Part shown: positions 1-8,600 of the stretch, piece by piece
Layout: each line of letters opens with the position of its first letter
Position numbering within the stretch: position 1 is the stretch's first letter
Source: an uncultured Acidobacteriia bacterium
GTDB lineage: Bacteria > Acidobacteriota > Terriglobia > Bryobacterales > Bryobacteraceae
Direction: 5' to 3'
Assembly (NCBI GenBank): GCA_903925015.1
Contig: CAIYDY010000039.1
Location: forward strand, 1-64,000
Length of the DNA stretch: 64,000 bases
Translations under genes and position numbers: made by a program
Notes under the pieces: generated by a model
The model's database searches: none
Seen by the model: the letters and a program-made list of their open reading frames with translations, nothing else
Told to the model about the DNA's origin: nothing

Positions 1-2765
1 TTCAGTAGACTTTCAGCCTGATCGAAGTGGCCGAGCGCGCCGTGCGCCTGACCTGCGTTGACCAGCGCCTGGGGTAGGTCCGGCTTCAGCAAAAGCGCCT
101 TTTCGAAACGTTCGAGTGCCCGGCGGATATCGCTTTCGCCCACATCCGCAGCTCCCAGCGCATTCCAGCCTTCAGCCGAATCCGGGGCCAGCTCGACGGA
201 ACGTTGCAGGACATTCCGGGCATTCCGCCATCTTCCAGCCCCGAGATGGATCTTCCCAATCGCCAGTAGGACGGCAGCGTTGTCCTGAGGGGCCAGTTCC
301 AAGTATCGGAGCGCGTGTTCGGGAAGCCCTGCGGCATGGAAGGCGGCCCCGAATGCAGCGAAGTTGCGCGAGGGTTTCGTGATGTATCTGCCGGGGAACG
401 GAAACGGGGCGGCGGCCTTGGCCACTTCCGCCGGGTCCGGTTCACGGAAGCAGATCTTGCGCGCGCGACCTTGACTATCGAGGATAAACCAAACGGGCAG
501 CGGGAGATCCGAGCGAAGATCGAATATGTACCGGAAGAAGACGCCGTAAAGCGCGGCGCGCTGGCCGGTCAGGGTGGCGGGCAGATGGAGCACGCCTGGG
601 CCTTTTTGGACTTCCGGCAGCAGCAGGGGTTCCATCAGCCAGGTATCGGTGAAGGTAGCGAAGTTGTTGCCCTGGACGGGGGGTGCGGGTACGTCCTGGC
701 GCGTTCGGAATGGGGTGGGACGCGGTTTTTCGTCGCCCTCGGTGATGTCGTAGCGGAATCCGGCTGGTAGGTGCCGGAATTCCTGCTCGAGGCCGGATGG
801 CCACTGGATGCGAATCATTTCCGCCGTGCCTTTGTCGCCGAGGCCGAAATTCAGTACCTTGGTGTGCTGCGAAATGTACCCCGAGCCAGCCTCGACCCAC
901 TGCGCCCGCCCGTCGACGGTTACTTTCGCGCCAATGGCATCGCGGTTTGATCTTACGCCGGTGAGACGGATTGCCAACGAAGTACGACTTTCGGCGCAGT
1001 TGTTGCGGAATACCCGTACTTGGGGCCCCAGACGGCTCTTCAGGACGAGATCAACCCGCCCGTCGCCATCGATATCGGTTGCGGCGAAGGCCCTGCTGTC
1101 CTCGGCCACATCCAAGCCGCTGACGCCGGAGTAGTCTTGGTATCGCCCGTCCTTGCGGACATGGAACACGTTGGGCTGCCGGCCAGCCTCGCTGTAGGCC
1201 CCGTGTGCCGCTTGACTGAGGGCGTTCCAGCCGTTTTCGTAGTCCGGGCCCGAGCGCTTGGCCGCAACCTTGCGCCAGAAGAAGCTCTCCAGGTCGGTGG
1301 TGGAATCATTTGTGAGCATCCCGCAGGTGACGAAGATTTCCGGTGTGCCGTCGTTGTCGAAATCAATACCGGCCGACGACCAAGCCCAGCGCCCCATCTC
1401 GACGCCTTCGCGTACGCCAGTTTCCTCAAATTTGCCGTTGCCGAGATTCCGGTAGAGCGAATTGCCCTTTGCGTGCCTCCGCCATAGGTCGCGCGGCTCC
1501 AGTTTGGCGGCTTCGATGACCCGTTGCCCGGCGTCGCTCCACATGTTGGAGACGTAGAGATCGGGCTGGCCGTCGCCATCGTAGTCGAACCAGGATGCAG
1601 CCATGCCTGCGCCGACATCCTCCACTCCGGCCTCCGCGGCAACGTCGCGGAATCGCCCGTTTTCGTAGAGGTAGAAATTGTTGCGGCCAAAGTCGTTGGC
1701 GACGTAGAGGTTGCCTTCGCACCATGCGCAGGCGAGGCTGAAACGGTCGTTGTTTTCGTTCAGTCCGGCGACCGCCGTCGCGTCAATGAACGAGCCGCTG
1801 CCGTCGGGTTGCATTTCATTGCGGAAGAGGAAATTCGGTGGACCGTTGCGGGCGTCCTCATAAGGCGACGGATAGCGGTACTGGCTGCCATCGCGGAAAA
1901 AGGTGTAGGAGCAGAGATAGAGGTCGAGTTTGCCGTCGCGGTCGTAATCGGCGGCGGCCATGCTGGTGAAACTGCCCTGTGGGACGGTGCGGAAGCGGAA
2001 GGCCCCGGGCTTGAGGGTGAATGTGAGTTCGCCGTTGTTTAGGAAGTAGAGCGGGCCGTCGGGGCGGAGGACAACGAGGTCCTGGCGACCGACGTTGCGG
2101 AAATCGGCGAAGAGCGCCGAGGACGTGTTGTCGAGGATGCCTGTGGAGGACTGTTCGGTGATGTCCTCGAACATGCCGTCGCCCCGGTTGCGGTAGAGGC
2201 GGTTGGGGAGTCCGCCGGGCTGGCAGATGTAGAGGGCGTCGAACCCGCTGCCGTCGATGTCGCCGACCGCGATGCCGTTGTGGCCGTGGACGTCGATGCC
2301 GGTGGCCGCGTCGAGGTGCGTGCGCCAGTGGGGGATGCCGGGGAGTAGTTGGCGTTGGAAGGAATCGAGATGACCGACGGCTGCCGAGGTGACGTCGAGG
2401 AAGAGCGGCGCTGCAGAGGTTGCGATGGATTCGCCGAGCTGTTCCAGACCGGAGAGCTCGGTGCCGGTCCACCGGTATCGCCAGTGGCCCACGCGGTAAG
2501 TGTTGGGCGAGGCGATTTCGTAGCGTATGCGGTTGTCGGGGAGGACGAAGAAACGCCCGGCAGGGTACTTCCGCTTCAAGTGCGCGACGATTTCGGCGAC
2601 GGTTTTTTCGAACGGGAATTCGTCGTGGCCGGGCTCGATATCGCGGAAGAGCCCTTCGTATGGGTTGCGGGGGCGCGCAAACTCGACGGCGATTTGGGCG
2701 TTCAGGCGCAGCGGCAGGGCGATGGCGAGGATGCCGAAGAAGTCGCGTCTGCGGAGGCGGGCCAT
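1..2765 (-). CDS. FG-GAP/ASPIC-UnbV (CRTAC1-like) protein with TPR tail, 3' end outside window
   Basis: The frame is open from the ATG at 2765 to the left edge (921 codons) with no stop. The N-terminus MARLRRRDFFGILAIALPL has a twin-arginine-like motif followed by a hydrophobic stretch, so Tat export is likely. Asp-rich FG-GAP/VCBS repeats follow, for example DIDGSGFDALYI, DYDRDGKLDLYL, DYDGDGQPDLYV and DIDGDGRVDLVL; these usually bind calcium and build a beta-propeller. Around residue 630 comes the ASPIC/UnbV-type segment IRIQWPSGLEQEF. From about residue 800 the protein turns into TPR helices (RWRNARNVLQRSVELAPDS, DIRRALERFEKALLLKPDL). The family is common in Acidobacteriota and Planctomycetes and its role is unknown; adhesion or surface assembly is a guess. 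It is divergent from the ATPase gene at 2827, with a 61-bp gap. Confidence 0.85.
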   Translation of the reverse strand, partial: MARLRRRDFFGILAIALPLRLNAQIAVEFARPRNPYEGLFRDIEPGHDEFPFEKTVAEIVAHLKRKYPAGRFFVLPDNRIRYEIASPNTYRVGHWRYRWTGTELSGLEQLGESIATSAAPLFLDVTSAAVGHLDSFQRQLLPGIPHWRTHLDAATGIDVHGHNGIAVGDIDGSGFDALYICQPGGLPNRLYRNRGDGMFEDITEQSSTGILDNTSSALFADFRNVGRQDLVVLRPDGPLYFLNNGELTFTLKPGAFRFRTVPQGSFTSMAAADYDRDGKLDLYLCSYTFFRDGSQYRYPSPYEDARNGPPNFLFRNEMQPDGSGSFIDATAVAGLNENNDRFSLACAWCEGNLYVANDFGRNNFYLYENGRFRDVAAEAGVEDVGAGMAASWFDYDGDGQPDLYVSNMWSDAGQRVIEAAKLEPRDLWRRHAKGNSLYRNLGNGKFEETGVREGVEMGRWAWSSAGIDFDNDGTPEIFVTCGMLTNDSTTDLESFFWRKVAAKRSGPDYENGWNALSQAAHGAYSEAGRQPNVFHVRKDGRYQDYSGVSGLDVAEDSRAFAATDIDGDGRVDLVLKSRLGPQVRVFRNNCAESRTSLAIRLTGVRSNRDAIGAKVTVDGRAQWVEAGSGYISQHTKVLNFGLGDKGTAEMIRIQWPSGLEQEFRHLPAGFRYDITEGDEKPRPTPFRTRQDVPAPPVQGNNFATFTDTWLMEPLLLPEVQKGPGVLHLPATLTGQRAALYGVFFRYIFDLRSDLPLPVWFILDSQGRARKICFREPDPAEVAKAAAPFPFPGRYITKPSRNFAAFGAAFHAAGLPEHALRYLELAPQDNAAVLLAIGKIHLGAGRWRNARNVLQRSVELAPDSAEGWNALGAADVGESDIRRALERFEKALLLKPDLPQALVNAGQAHGALGHFDQAESLL

Positions 2766-2826
2766 GGAGGGTCGTTCCCACTTTATTGCTTTCGCGGCTC
2801 GTGGGCAAGTGACAAAATAGGGGAGG

Positions 2827-4020
2827 ATGCACATTCGACGGATCATGATCGAGAACGTGCGGGCGATCAAGCACTTGCATTGGGAGATCCCGATGGATTC
2901 CGCAGCAGGTTGGCACGTGATCCTAGGGGACAACAGTTCGGGAAAGTCTTCGTTTCTTCGTGCCGTATCGCTTGGGTTGCTCGGTGTTGCCGATGCGGCT
3001 CCGCTCTGGGAAAGTTGGAGTGAGTGGGTGCGCGCCGGTGCCACCGAAGGACACGTCGTTATCTCGGGAGATCGCGTGGAACGTACTGTTTTCTTTCATG
3101 GCGAGACTACCCCGCATCTAAGTGAGACAGTTGCTCCGGGCTCGATCCATGATTTCTCAGCCGCCTATGGGCCTTTTCGCCGGTTTCGGGGCGGTGGCCA
3201 GGACGGTGAGCGCGCCTTTAAGGCCGGTGACCGTCTGAGTGCCCATATTTCCGTCTTCAGCGAGGGCGTGGCTCTGACTGAGGCCCTTCCTTGGCTCAGG
3301 GAGCTCGATTACGAGCGATTGAAGGCACGCGACCCAGAAGGAGGACTCCTCGCTCGGATCATCGAGTTCGTGAATCAGGACGGATTTTTGCCCCAAGGTG
3401 TTCGCTTGCGGGGCCTGTCCACCGATAGAATCAATTTCGTCGATGCAGACAATTCCGTCGTCGGTGTCGAGCAACTCGGGGATGGTTTTCGGTCTGTCCT
3501 AAGCATGATGTTTGAGTTGATGAGGCAACTGAGCCAGTTCTTCGCCCCGAGTCAAATTTTCAGCTCCAACAATCAACAGATCACCTCTGGCGGCGTGGTC
3601 CTCATCGACGAGGTCGATGCCCACCTCCACCCCACTTGGCAGAAGCAAATCGGGTTTTCGCTCACCAAGCATTTCCCCAACATTCAGTTCATAGTGACGA
3701 CCCACAGCCCCCTCGTCTGCCATGCCGCTGTCCGTGGATCGATCTTCCGTCTGCGCACCCCCGGCTCCGACGAGGAAAGTCGGATGCTGACCGGAGTCGA
3801 GCGCGACCGGTTGATTTATGGCGATATCCTCGACGCCTACAGCACCGAGGCTTTCGGTACCGGCGAGACCCGCTCGGACGAGGCCTACGTGAAGCTGGAC
3901 CGCCTTGGTGCTTTGAACGTGAAGGAAGTCACACGGGGTCTAACCGACGAAGAACGTCAGGAGCAGTCCGTTCTGCGGGCGGTCTTCCCCGGCCTGATGC
4001 CAGGAATGGGCGGAGCTTGA
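2827..4020 (+). CDS. AAA/ABC-type ATPase, PtuA-like (Septu-type defence)
   Basis: This 397-residue protein has an SMC/RecF/OLD-type ATPase layout. Walker A is GDNSSGKSS at about 34-42, a signature-like LGDGFRS lies near 218-224, Walker B is VVLIDEVDAHLHP near 257-269, and the H-loop is TTHSP near 290-294. The start MHIRRIMIENVRAIKHL matches the usual first strand of this superfamily; a stop at 2818 rules out anything longer, and GGGAGG abuts the ATG. The next gene, an HNH nuclease, begins 4 nt after the stop, so the two are almost certainly co-translated. ATPase plus HNH is the architecture of Septu (PtuA/PtuB), also found as the effector of retron Ec78. No reverse transcriptase is nearby. 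Function as anti-phage defence is inferred from this pairing; an OLD-like ATPase of other purpose is the alternative. Confidence 0.75.
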   Translation: MHIRRIMIENVRAIKHLHWEIPMDSAAGWHVILGDNSSGKSSFLRAVSLGLLGVADAAPLWESWSEWVRAGATEGHVVISGDRVERTVFFHGETTPHLSETVAPGSIHDFSAAYGPFRRFRGGGQDGERAFKAGDRLSAHISVFSEGVALTEALPWLRELDYERLKARDPEGGLLARIIEFVNQDGFLPQGVRLRGLSTDRINFVDADNSVVGVEQLGDGFRSVLSMMFELMRQLSQFFAPSQIFSSNNQQITSGGVVLIDEVDAHLHPTWQKQIGFSLTKHFPNIQFIVTTHSPLVCHAAVRGSIFRLRTPGSDEESRMLTGVERDRLIYGDILDAYSTEAFGTGETRSDEAYVKLDRLGALNVKEVTRGLTDEERQEQSVLRAVFPGLMPGMGGA

Positions 4021-4024
4021 GGCA

Positions 4025-4831
4025 ATGATCCGGGTGGAAGAGCGCCCGCTGCCCGCCGAGGCAGAGAGGGGCTTGCAGGCTTGGCAGGCCGAAATTGATG
4101 GCGTCGTCGATTTCGCGCGGCGGGTCGAGACAGGCAAACAGCGATTCAGCGGCAAGAACCGCCGCGACAACGCCGTTTTCGCAGTCGTGCGCCAAGTCTT
4201 GGCAGAGATGTGCCGCGGGGTTGTCCGCTGCATGTACTGCGAAGACTCCTTGGCCGACGAGATCGAGCACCACAAGCCGAAACACTTTTTCCCAAGTCAG
4301 GTCTTCCAATGGAAGAATTATCTCTTCTCCTGTGGTCCCTGCAATGGGACGAAAAGAAACCAGTTCTCAGTTTTCACGGATTCAGGCGAGATGATCGTCG
4401 ATGGTGAATTGGTCGGACGGTTGGCGGAACCCGTCGGAGATAGCGTCTTGTTGAACCCGCGAGTAGACGACCCGCTGGAGTTCATGAAACTCGATCTCGT
4501 CGGGCACACCTACAACTTCTTCCCCACGGCTGACGACGGGACGGTTTCGCGAAGGCGGGCCGAGTACACAATTGAAATTCTACGGTCGAAGCGCCGCGAC
4601 ATTGGCCCAGCAACTAGGCGCAAGGCGTATGAGGGTTATCGTGCCCGCCTGACCGAGTACATTTTCCACCGAGACCGGGGTGGCGATGCAGTCCATTTGG
4701 ATCAACTCAAAAAGGCATTGCTCGGTGAGAGCCATCCAACGGTTTGGCACGAAATGCTCCGTCAGCAGAAAGACATCCCTGAACTGAAAGCACTGTTCGA
4801 TCAAGCACGGGAAGCATTGGTTTGGAGATAG
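4025..4831 (+). CDS. HNH endonuclease, PtuB-like (Septu-type defence)
   Basis: This 268-residue protein contains a clear zinc-supported HNH motif: C69-x2-C72, E81-H82-H83-K-P-K86, N98, C103-x2-C106 and N107-x2-K110. That is the arrangement in PtuB and TIGR02646-type HNH proteins, where the His of the EHHKPK segment activates water and the two CxxC pairs hold a structural zinc. The regions outside residues 60-115 are helical and not recognised. The gene follows the ATPase with a 4-nt gap, so the likely unit is an ATP-gated nuclease that cuts DNA on phage attack. The gene ends at a strong inverted repeat shared with the convergent receptor gene. Assignment to Septu rests on architecture and motif, not on a database match. 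Confidence 0.75.
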   Translation: MIRVEERPLPAEAERGLQAWQAEIDGVVDFARRVETGKQRFSGKNRRDNAVFAVVRQVLAEMCRGVVRCMYCEDSLADEIEHHKPKHFFPSQVFQWKNYLFSCGPCNGTKRNQFSVFTDSGEMIVDGELVGRLAEPVGDSVLLNPRVDDPLEFMKLDLVGHTYNFFPTADDGTVSRRRAEYTIEILRSKRRDIGPATRRKAYEGYRARLTEYIFHRDRGGDAVHLDQLKKALLGESHPTVWHEMLRQQKDIPELKALFDQAREALVWR

Positions 4832-4862
4832 CGGATGGCTGTCCAACCGTACAGCCATCCGC
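4831..4862. terminator. Hairpin between convergent genes
   Basis: A perfect 12-bp stem (GCGGATGGCTGT at 4831-4842 and ACAGCCATCCGC at 4851-4862) with an 8-nt loop sits between the stop of the HNH gene and the end of the convergent receptor gene. Neither side has a U-tract, so it may stall RNA polymerase or protect 3' ends rather than act as a classic intrinsic terminator. Confidence 0.6.
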
Positions 4863-4873
4863 GAAGCTACACC

Positions 4874-7800
4874 TTAGAACGTAATCCGTGCCACCAACTG
4901 CCCGTTCCTCGGCGGCGTCTGCGGGGAATTCGGGTTCACGAAACCGAATCCGGAACTGGCCGTGCCAGCCGAGCAGCGCCCGTCCGACCCGACCGTGCCG
5001 CCCGCAGTGCACGAACGCGCGCCCTGCGGCCCGCCGGTGCTGGGATTGGCAAAGTAGAGATGGTTCATGAAGTTGAAGAACTCGGCGCGAATTTCAAACG
5101 CCCTCTTCTCCCCCAACGCGAACCTCCGCCCGAAACTAATCTGCTGGCCAGGCCGCCGTGCGAAACGGAAGTCGTTGTAATACGGTGCCGCCGTGCCCCA
5201 TTGGCCACTTGCCGGATTCGCCCAAGCGGCCGGATTCAGGATGAAATCCTTCGTCGGGTCGAAGCATTTGCAGTTGGGGTCCTTCAGGAACAGCGGGACA
5301 CCTGCGACACGGTTTTCCAGCGTGCCTTGGAAGTACCAGCTGTTTTGGTTGTTCGACGACGTCGGACTCGCGATCGGCAAGCCGCTCGAAAGCGCGAACA
5401 GGCTGGCAATCGTCCAGCCGGAGGTCAGGTGGTTCACCAGCTTGTTCTTCGAGTACTTCTGGGTCTCGTATTCGGCCGCGAAGTTCAGCACCAGCGGTTG
5501 GTCGAACGCGGCAATCGACTTGTTCACCTTGCGGTTGAACACATTGTTGATGGTGCCGCCGGGCGTGATCAGGGACTTGCTCCAAGTGAACGCACCCTGG
5601 CCGCTGAAGCCGTGTGAGGAGCGCTTGGTCACCTTGGCCTGCAGCGAGTTGTACCAGCTGTCGCCAATCGGTGCCCAAGTGGTGGTGACGTTGCCGTTCA
5701 CCTGCGGATACGGGCGGATGGCCTGCGCCACCGTCTGCGCCACGGGGAAGGTCGAGTACGGCATGGGGATTCCTGCCGTCTTGGCTGCCGCGCTGTCGAT
5801 TCGTGAGGTCAGCAAGCTCTGCCCGGCGCTTGTTGTCGGGTCAATCTTGTACTTGTCAAACGTCGATTGCGGGATCGCGTTGATGTTGTTCAAGCTGGCA
5901 GCGCTCTCGTAGGCACCGCGGTTGCCAACGTAGGAGGCTTCCACGACCAAGCCCCTCAGGACCTCCCGCTGTGCGCCGATGCTGTATTGCAGGATGCGGG
6001 CCGGGCGGGCGTTCTTGTCGAGAAGGTAGTTGAACGTGCCCAATTGGTTGTTCGTGGTTGGGACGAGGCCGGGATTCAGCGAGGCGTCGTACAGATCCGC
6101 TTGATTGTAGATCAGACCGTTCTTCATGGTGACCGCTGCCGTGCCGAAGCCGGTATTGGTGTTGGTGAAGTTCAGCTGGTTGAAGCCGACGCCCAGGAGC
6201 GCAGAATTGGTGATGTAGCTGAAAGTCGGCGGCGCGCCATAGTTCACGCCGAAGCCGCCACGGATCACAGTCTTGCTGTCCAACGAATACGCGACGCCCA
6301 GCCGTGGCCCTACATTGTAGGGGTAAGTGTTGACGAAGTTGCAGTTGCAGCGGCCTTTGCCGAAGCCCTCGTACACGAGTCCGCCGGGGATGTTGCCGAC
6401 GGTTGGATTCGGGATGGACGGTCCGAACATGCTGGTCCGGTAGTGGATTTCGTGCCCTTGGCCTTCCAAATCGTACCGGAGGCCGTAGTCAAGAGTCAGT
6501 TTGCGGGTGATCTTCCACGTGTCCTGCAGGTACATGCCCCAAGCCTGCTTCCGAAGTTGCGGATCCTGCACCGCGTTTACCGAGGCGCTGTCGACCGCGC
6601 CCAGCAGGAAGCTGGCATAGCCGAAGCCGATCACACCCGCCCCGAATGCCGAAGTTTGTGCGTAGGGCATGGCTGTCTGGTTGGTGCTGAAGTTGAGAAT
6701 GCCCTGGGAACCGCGCGTGTTGCGGTCGGTCCAGCTGTTGAGCCGCCATTCGCCGCCCAGTTTGTAGGTGTGGTTGCCGCGGATGTAGGTCGCGGTCGCG
6801 GTGGTGGTGAGGGCACCATCGTAGTACTTGTTGGCGTTGCTCGGTCCAGGTGCTTGGCTCATGCCCGCGCTCAGCGCACCGGAGAGGCCATTGATGCGCG
6901 GGAAGCCGCCGGGGTTGGTGGCGCTGCCCTTGAATCCGAGTTGGCCCACGGCGTCATAGTTCAACGACTCCGCCGGGGAACTGTCCGGGTTGTGGAAGCG
7001 CTGGTATCCGATGCCGGCATGCATCAATAGCGTTGGAGTGATGGACTTGTCGTAGTTCAGCCGGGCGGTATTGCCATAAATTTCCTGGACGCGAACGGCT
7101 GAGATCGGGAAGGGCAGGCCGTCGGCGTTGGTGAGCTGGCTGGTGTCCTGCTTGGAAAAGTAGAACGAGAGATGCGAGCTATCGGGCAGAACTTGGTCCA
7201 ACTTGCCGGCCGGGATCTTCTGGCGTCGGTAGTTGGGGTTGTTCTGGGCCCAGTTCTGGGTGATCAAGTTGTTGGTTGGGAGCGGAATCAGTGCCTGGAT
7301 CTTGAGCGAGACGGGATCCATCAGGCTCTGCGGGATGACGTTTCCGACGAACGGATCGGTGATGGTTTGTCCGTTGAACAGGCGTGCCGTGGTGGGGTTG
7401 TAGATTGTGTTTTCGAGAATGGCCCTGCCCGCGATGTCGGTGCCAAGGTTCTTGCCTGTCAGCAGCTGGCTGAAGTCGCCGGCGCGCATCTGAGTGGTGG
7501 GGACTGTGAGGAAGCTGCCAGCCGCGATCACGTTGTTCCGGTAGGTTTCCCAGTTGAAGAAGAAAAATGTCTTGTTGCGCCCGTTGTAGATTTTGGGAAT
7601 CCAGACGGGGCCGCCGACGGTACCGCCGAAATCGTTCTTCCGGCTGCGCGGACGGACGTAGGTGTAGGCGCGGCGGGCATCCAGCGCCTCGTTGGTGAAG
7701 TACTCGTAGACCGACCCGTGCACATTGTTCGTGCCGGACTTGGTTGTGAAGTTGTAGAACCCGCCACCGGCCTGGCCGAATTCGGCGGCGTAGTTGCTGG

Positions 7801-8476
7801 TCTGCAGGGAGAATTCCTGAACCATGTCGACCGACGGAGCGGCCACGGTGGAGGTCCACGCCGTATCGTTCTGGCTGGTGGCGTCCTGGCCGTCCACCTG
7901 CACCCGGAACGTGCTTGCGGGAAGGCCGTTCACATTCGCGGTGTCGCCTTGGCCAAGCGCGTTATCCGCGACACCCGGCGAAAGCACGTTGAACAGGTAC
8001 GGGCTGCGGATATTGCCGGTACCGCCGCCGCCGCCGCCGAAGTTCAGCGGAAGCTCGTTGATCTTCTGGCCGGTGATGATGGTGCTTTGCTCGGCCGTTT
8101 CGGTCTTCAGGACCGAGGCCTCGTCGGAAACTGTAACCGTGTCCGATGTCGCGCCGACCTGCATCTGAACGTCAACTCGGTTGGTGGTCGCCACCTGCAC
8201 TTCCACGTTCTTCTCGGTGAACTTCTTGAAGCCCGTGACTTCCACGGTCACGCTGTACTTGCCGACAACGAGCGACGGGATCGTGTAATTGCCCGTTCCA
8301 GTCGTGTTGGTTTTGAATTCGGCACCGGTTTCGGCGTTGAATACGGTGATGCTGGCGTTTGGAATTACGGCACCAGCTGGATCGGTAACCGACCCGGTGA
8401 TGGTGCCTCTATCGTTTTGCGCGAACAACGCGCCCGCAAACAGTGCGGACACAACTATGCCGGTGACTAGCCGCAT
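4874..8476 (-). CDS. TonB-dependent receptor, Oar-like, with carboxypeptidase-regulatory domain
   Basis: This is a 1200-residue outer-membrane receptor. The start at 8476 is chosen because GGGAGGG lies 7 nt upstream and the product then begins with a clean signal peptide (MRLVTGIVVSALFAGALFAQ). Residues about 23-105 form a carboxypeptidase-regulatory/CNA-B-like domain (RGTITGSVTDPAGAVIPNAS). A plug region with NELPLN follows, then a long beta-barrel ending in terminal Phe (VARITF), the usual signal for BAM insertion. Oar-type receptors import large substrates, often peptides or glycans, using TonB energy; the substrate here is unknown. The heptahaem cytochrome gene lies just upstream on the same strand, an arrangement echoed by the second receptor/cytochrome pair. 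An unusual Gly6 run follows the NELPLN motif. Confidence 0.9.
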   Translation of the reverse strand: MRLVTGIVVSALFAGALFAQNDRGTITGSVTDPAGAVIPNASITVFNAETGAEFKTNTTGTGNYTIPSLVVGKYSVTVEVTGFKKFTEKNVEVQVATTNRVDVQMQVGATSDTVTVSDEASVLKTETAEQSTIITGQKINELPLNFGGGGGGTGNIRSPYLFNVLSPGVADNALGQGDTANVNGLPASTFRVQVDGQDATSQNDTAWTSTVAAPSVDMVQEFSLQTSNYAAEFGQAGGGFYNFTTKSGTNNVHGSVYEYFTNEALDARRAYTYVRPRSRKNDFGGTVGGPVWIPKIYNGRNKTFFFFNWETYRNNVIAAGSFLTVPTTQMRAGDFSQLLTGKNLGTDIAGRAILENTIYNPTTARLFNGQTITDPFVGNVIPQSLMDPVSLKIQALIPLPTNNLITQNWAQNNPNYRRQKIPAGKLDQVLPDSSHLSFYFSKQDTSQLTNADGLPFPISAVRVQEIYGNTARLNYDKSITPTLLMHAGIGYQRFHNPDSSPAESLNYDAVGQLGFKGSATNPGGFPRINGLSGALSAGMSQAPGPSNANKYYDGALTTTATATYIRGNHTYKLGGEWRLNSWTDRNTRGSQGILNFSTNQTAMPYAQTSAFGAGVIGFGYASFLLGAVDSASVNAVQDPQLRKQAWGMYLQDTWKITRKLTLDYGLRYDLEGQGHEIHYRTSMFGPSIPNPTVGNIPGGLVYEGFGKGRCNCNFVNTYPYNVGPRLGVAYSLDSKTVIRGGFGVNYGAPPTFSYITNSALLGVGFNQLNFTNTNTGFGTAAVTMKNGLIYNQADLYDASLNPGLVPTTNNQLGTFNYLLDKNARPARILQYSIGAQREVLRGLVVEASYVGNRGAYESAASLNNINAIPQSTFDKYKIDPTTSAGQSLLTSRIDSAAAKTAGIPMPYSTFPVAQTVAQAIRPYPQVNGNVTTTWAPIGDSWYNSLQAKVTKRSSHGFSGQGAFTWSKSLITPGGTINNVFNRKVNKSIAAFDQPLVLNFAAEYETQKYSKNKLVNHLTSGWTIASLFALSSGLPIASPTSSNNQNSWYFQGTLENRVAGVPLFLKDPNCKCFDPTKDFILNPAAWANPASGQWGTAAPYYNDFRFARRPGQQISFGRRFALGEKRAFEIRAEFFNFMNHLYFANPSTGGPQGARSCTAGGTVGSDGRCSAGTASSGFGFVNPNSPQTPPRNGQLVARITF

Positions 8477-8509
8477 ATGAAAACCCTCCCAATGTTTTGG
8501 ACCAATTCG

Positions 8510-8530
8510 GGATACAGCTTTTGGATACAG
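8510..8530 (-). promoter_or_regulatory. Direct repeat upstream of the first receptor gene
   Basis: The octamer GGATACAG occurs at 8510-8517 and 8523-8530, 13 nt apart start to start, 35-55 nt upstream of the receptor ATG. It could be a regulator site or tandem -10-like boxes (TGTATCC on the minus strand). No matching site is assigned. Confidence 0.25.
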
Positions 8531-8577
8531 ACCCCTGGACCCTGCATGGAACACTATCACTTCCATGGATCAGGGGC
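8528..8577 (-). other. Imperfect hairpin in the cytochrome-receptor gap
   Basis: CATGGAA/TTCCATG and CCCCTG/CAGGGG can pair around a short loop, with an asymmetric internal bulge. On the minus strand this follows the cytochrome stop, so it could terminate or attenuate transcription before the receptor gene. There is no U-run. Confidence 0.35.
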
Positions 8578-8600
8578 AACTGGCCTAAGGTAGGGTTGGG

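Noticed and set aside
2827-4831. Retron Ec78-type system
   Set aside because: The ATPase/HNH pair fits, but no reverse transcriptase or msr/msd-like structure lies in the flanks; 1-2765 and 4874-8476 are other genes.
8477-8566. Longer N-terminus for the first receptor
   Set aside because: GGGAGGG and the signal peptide fix the start at 8476; the extension has no signal-like features.
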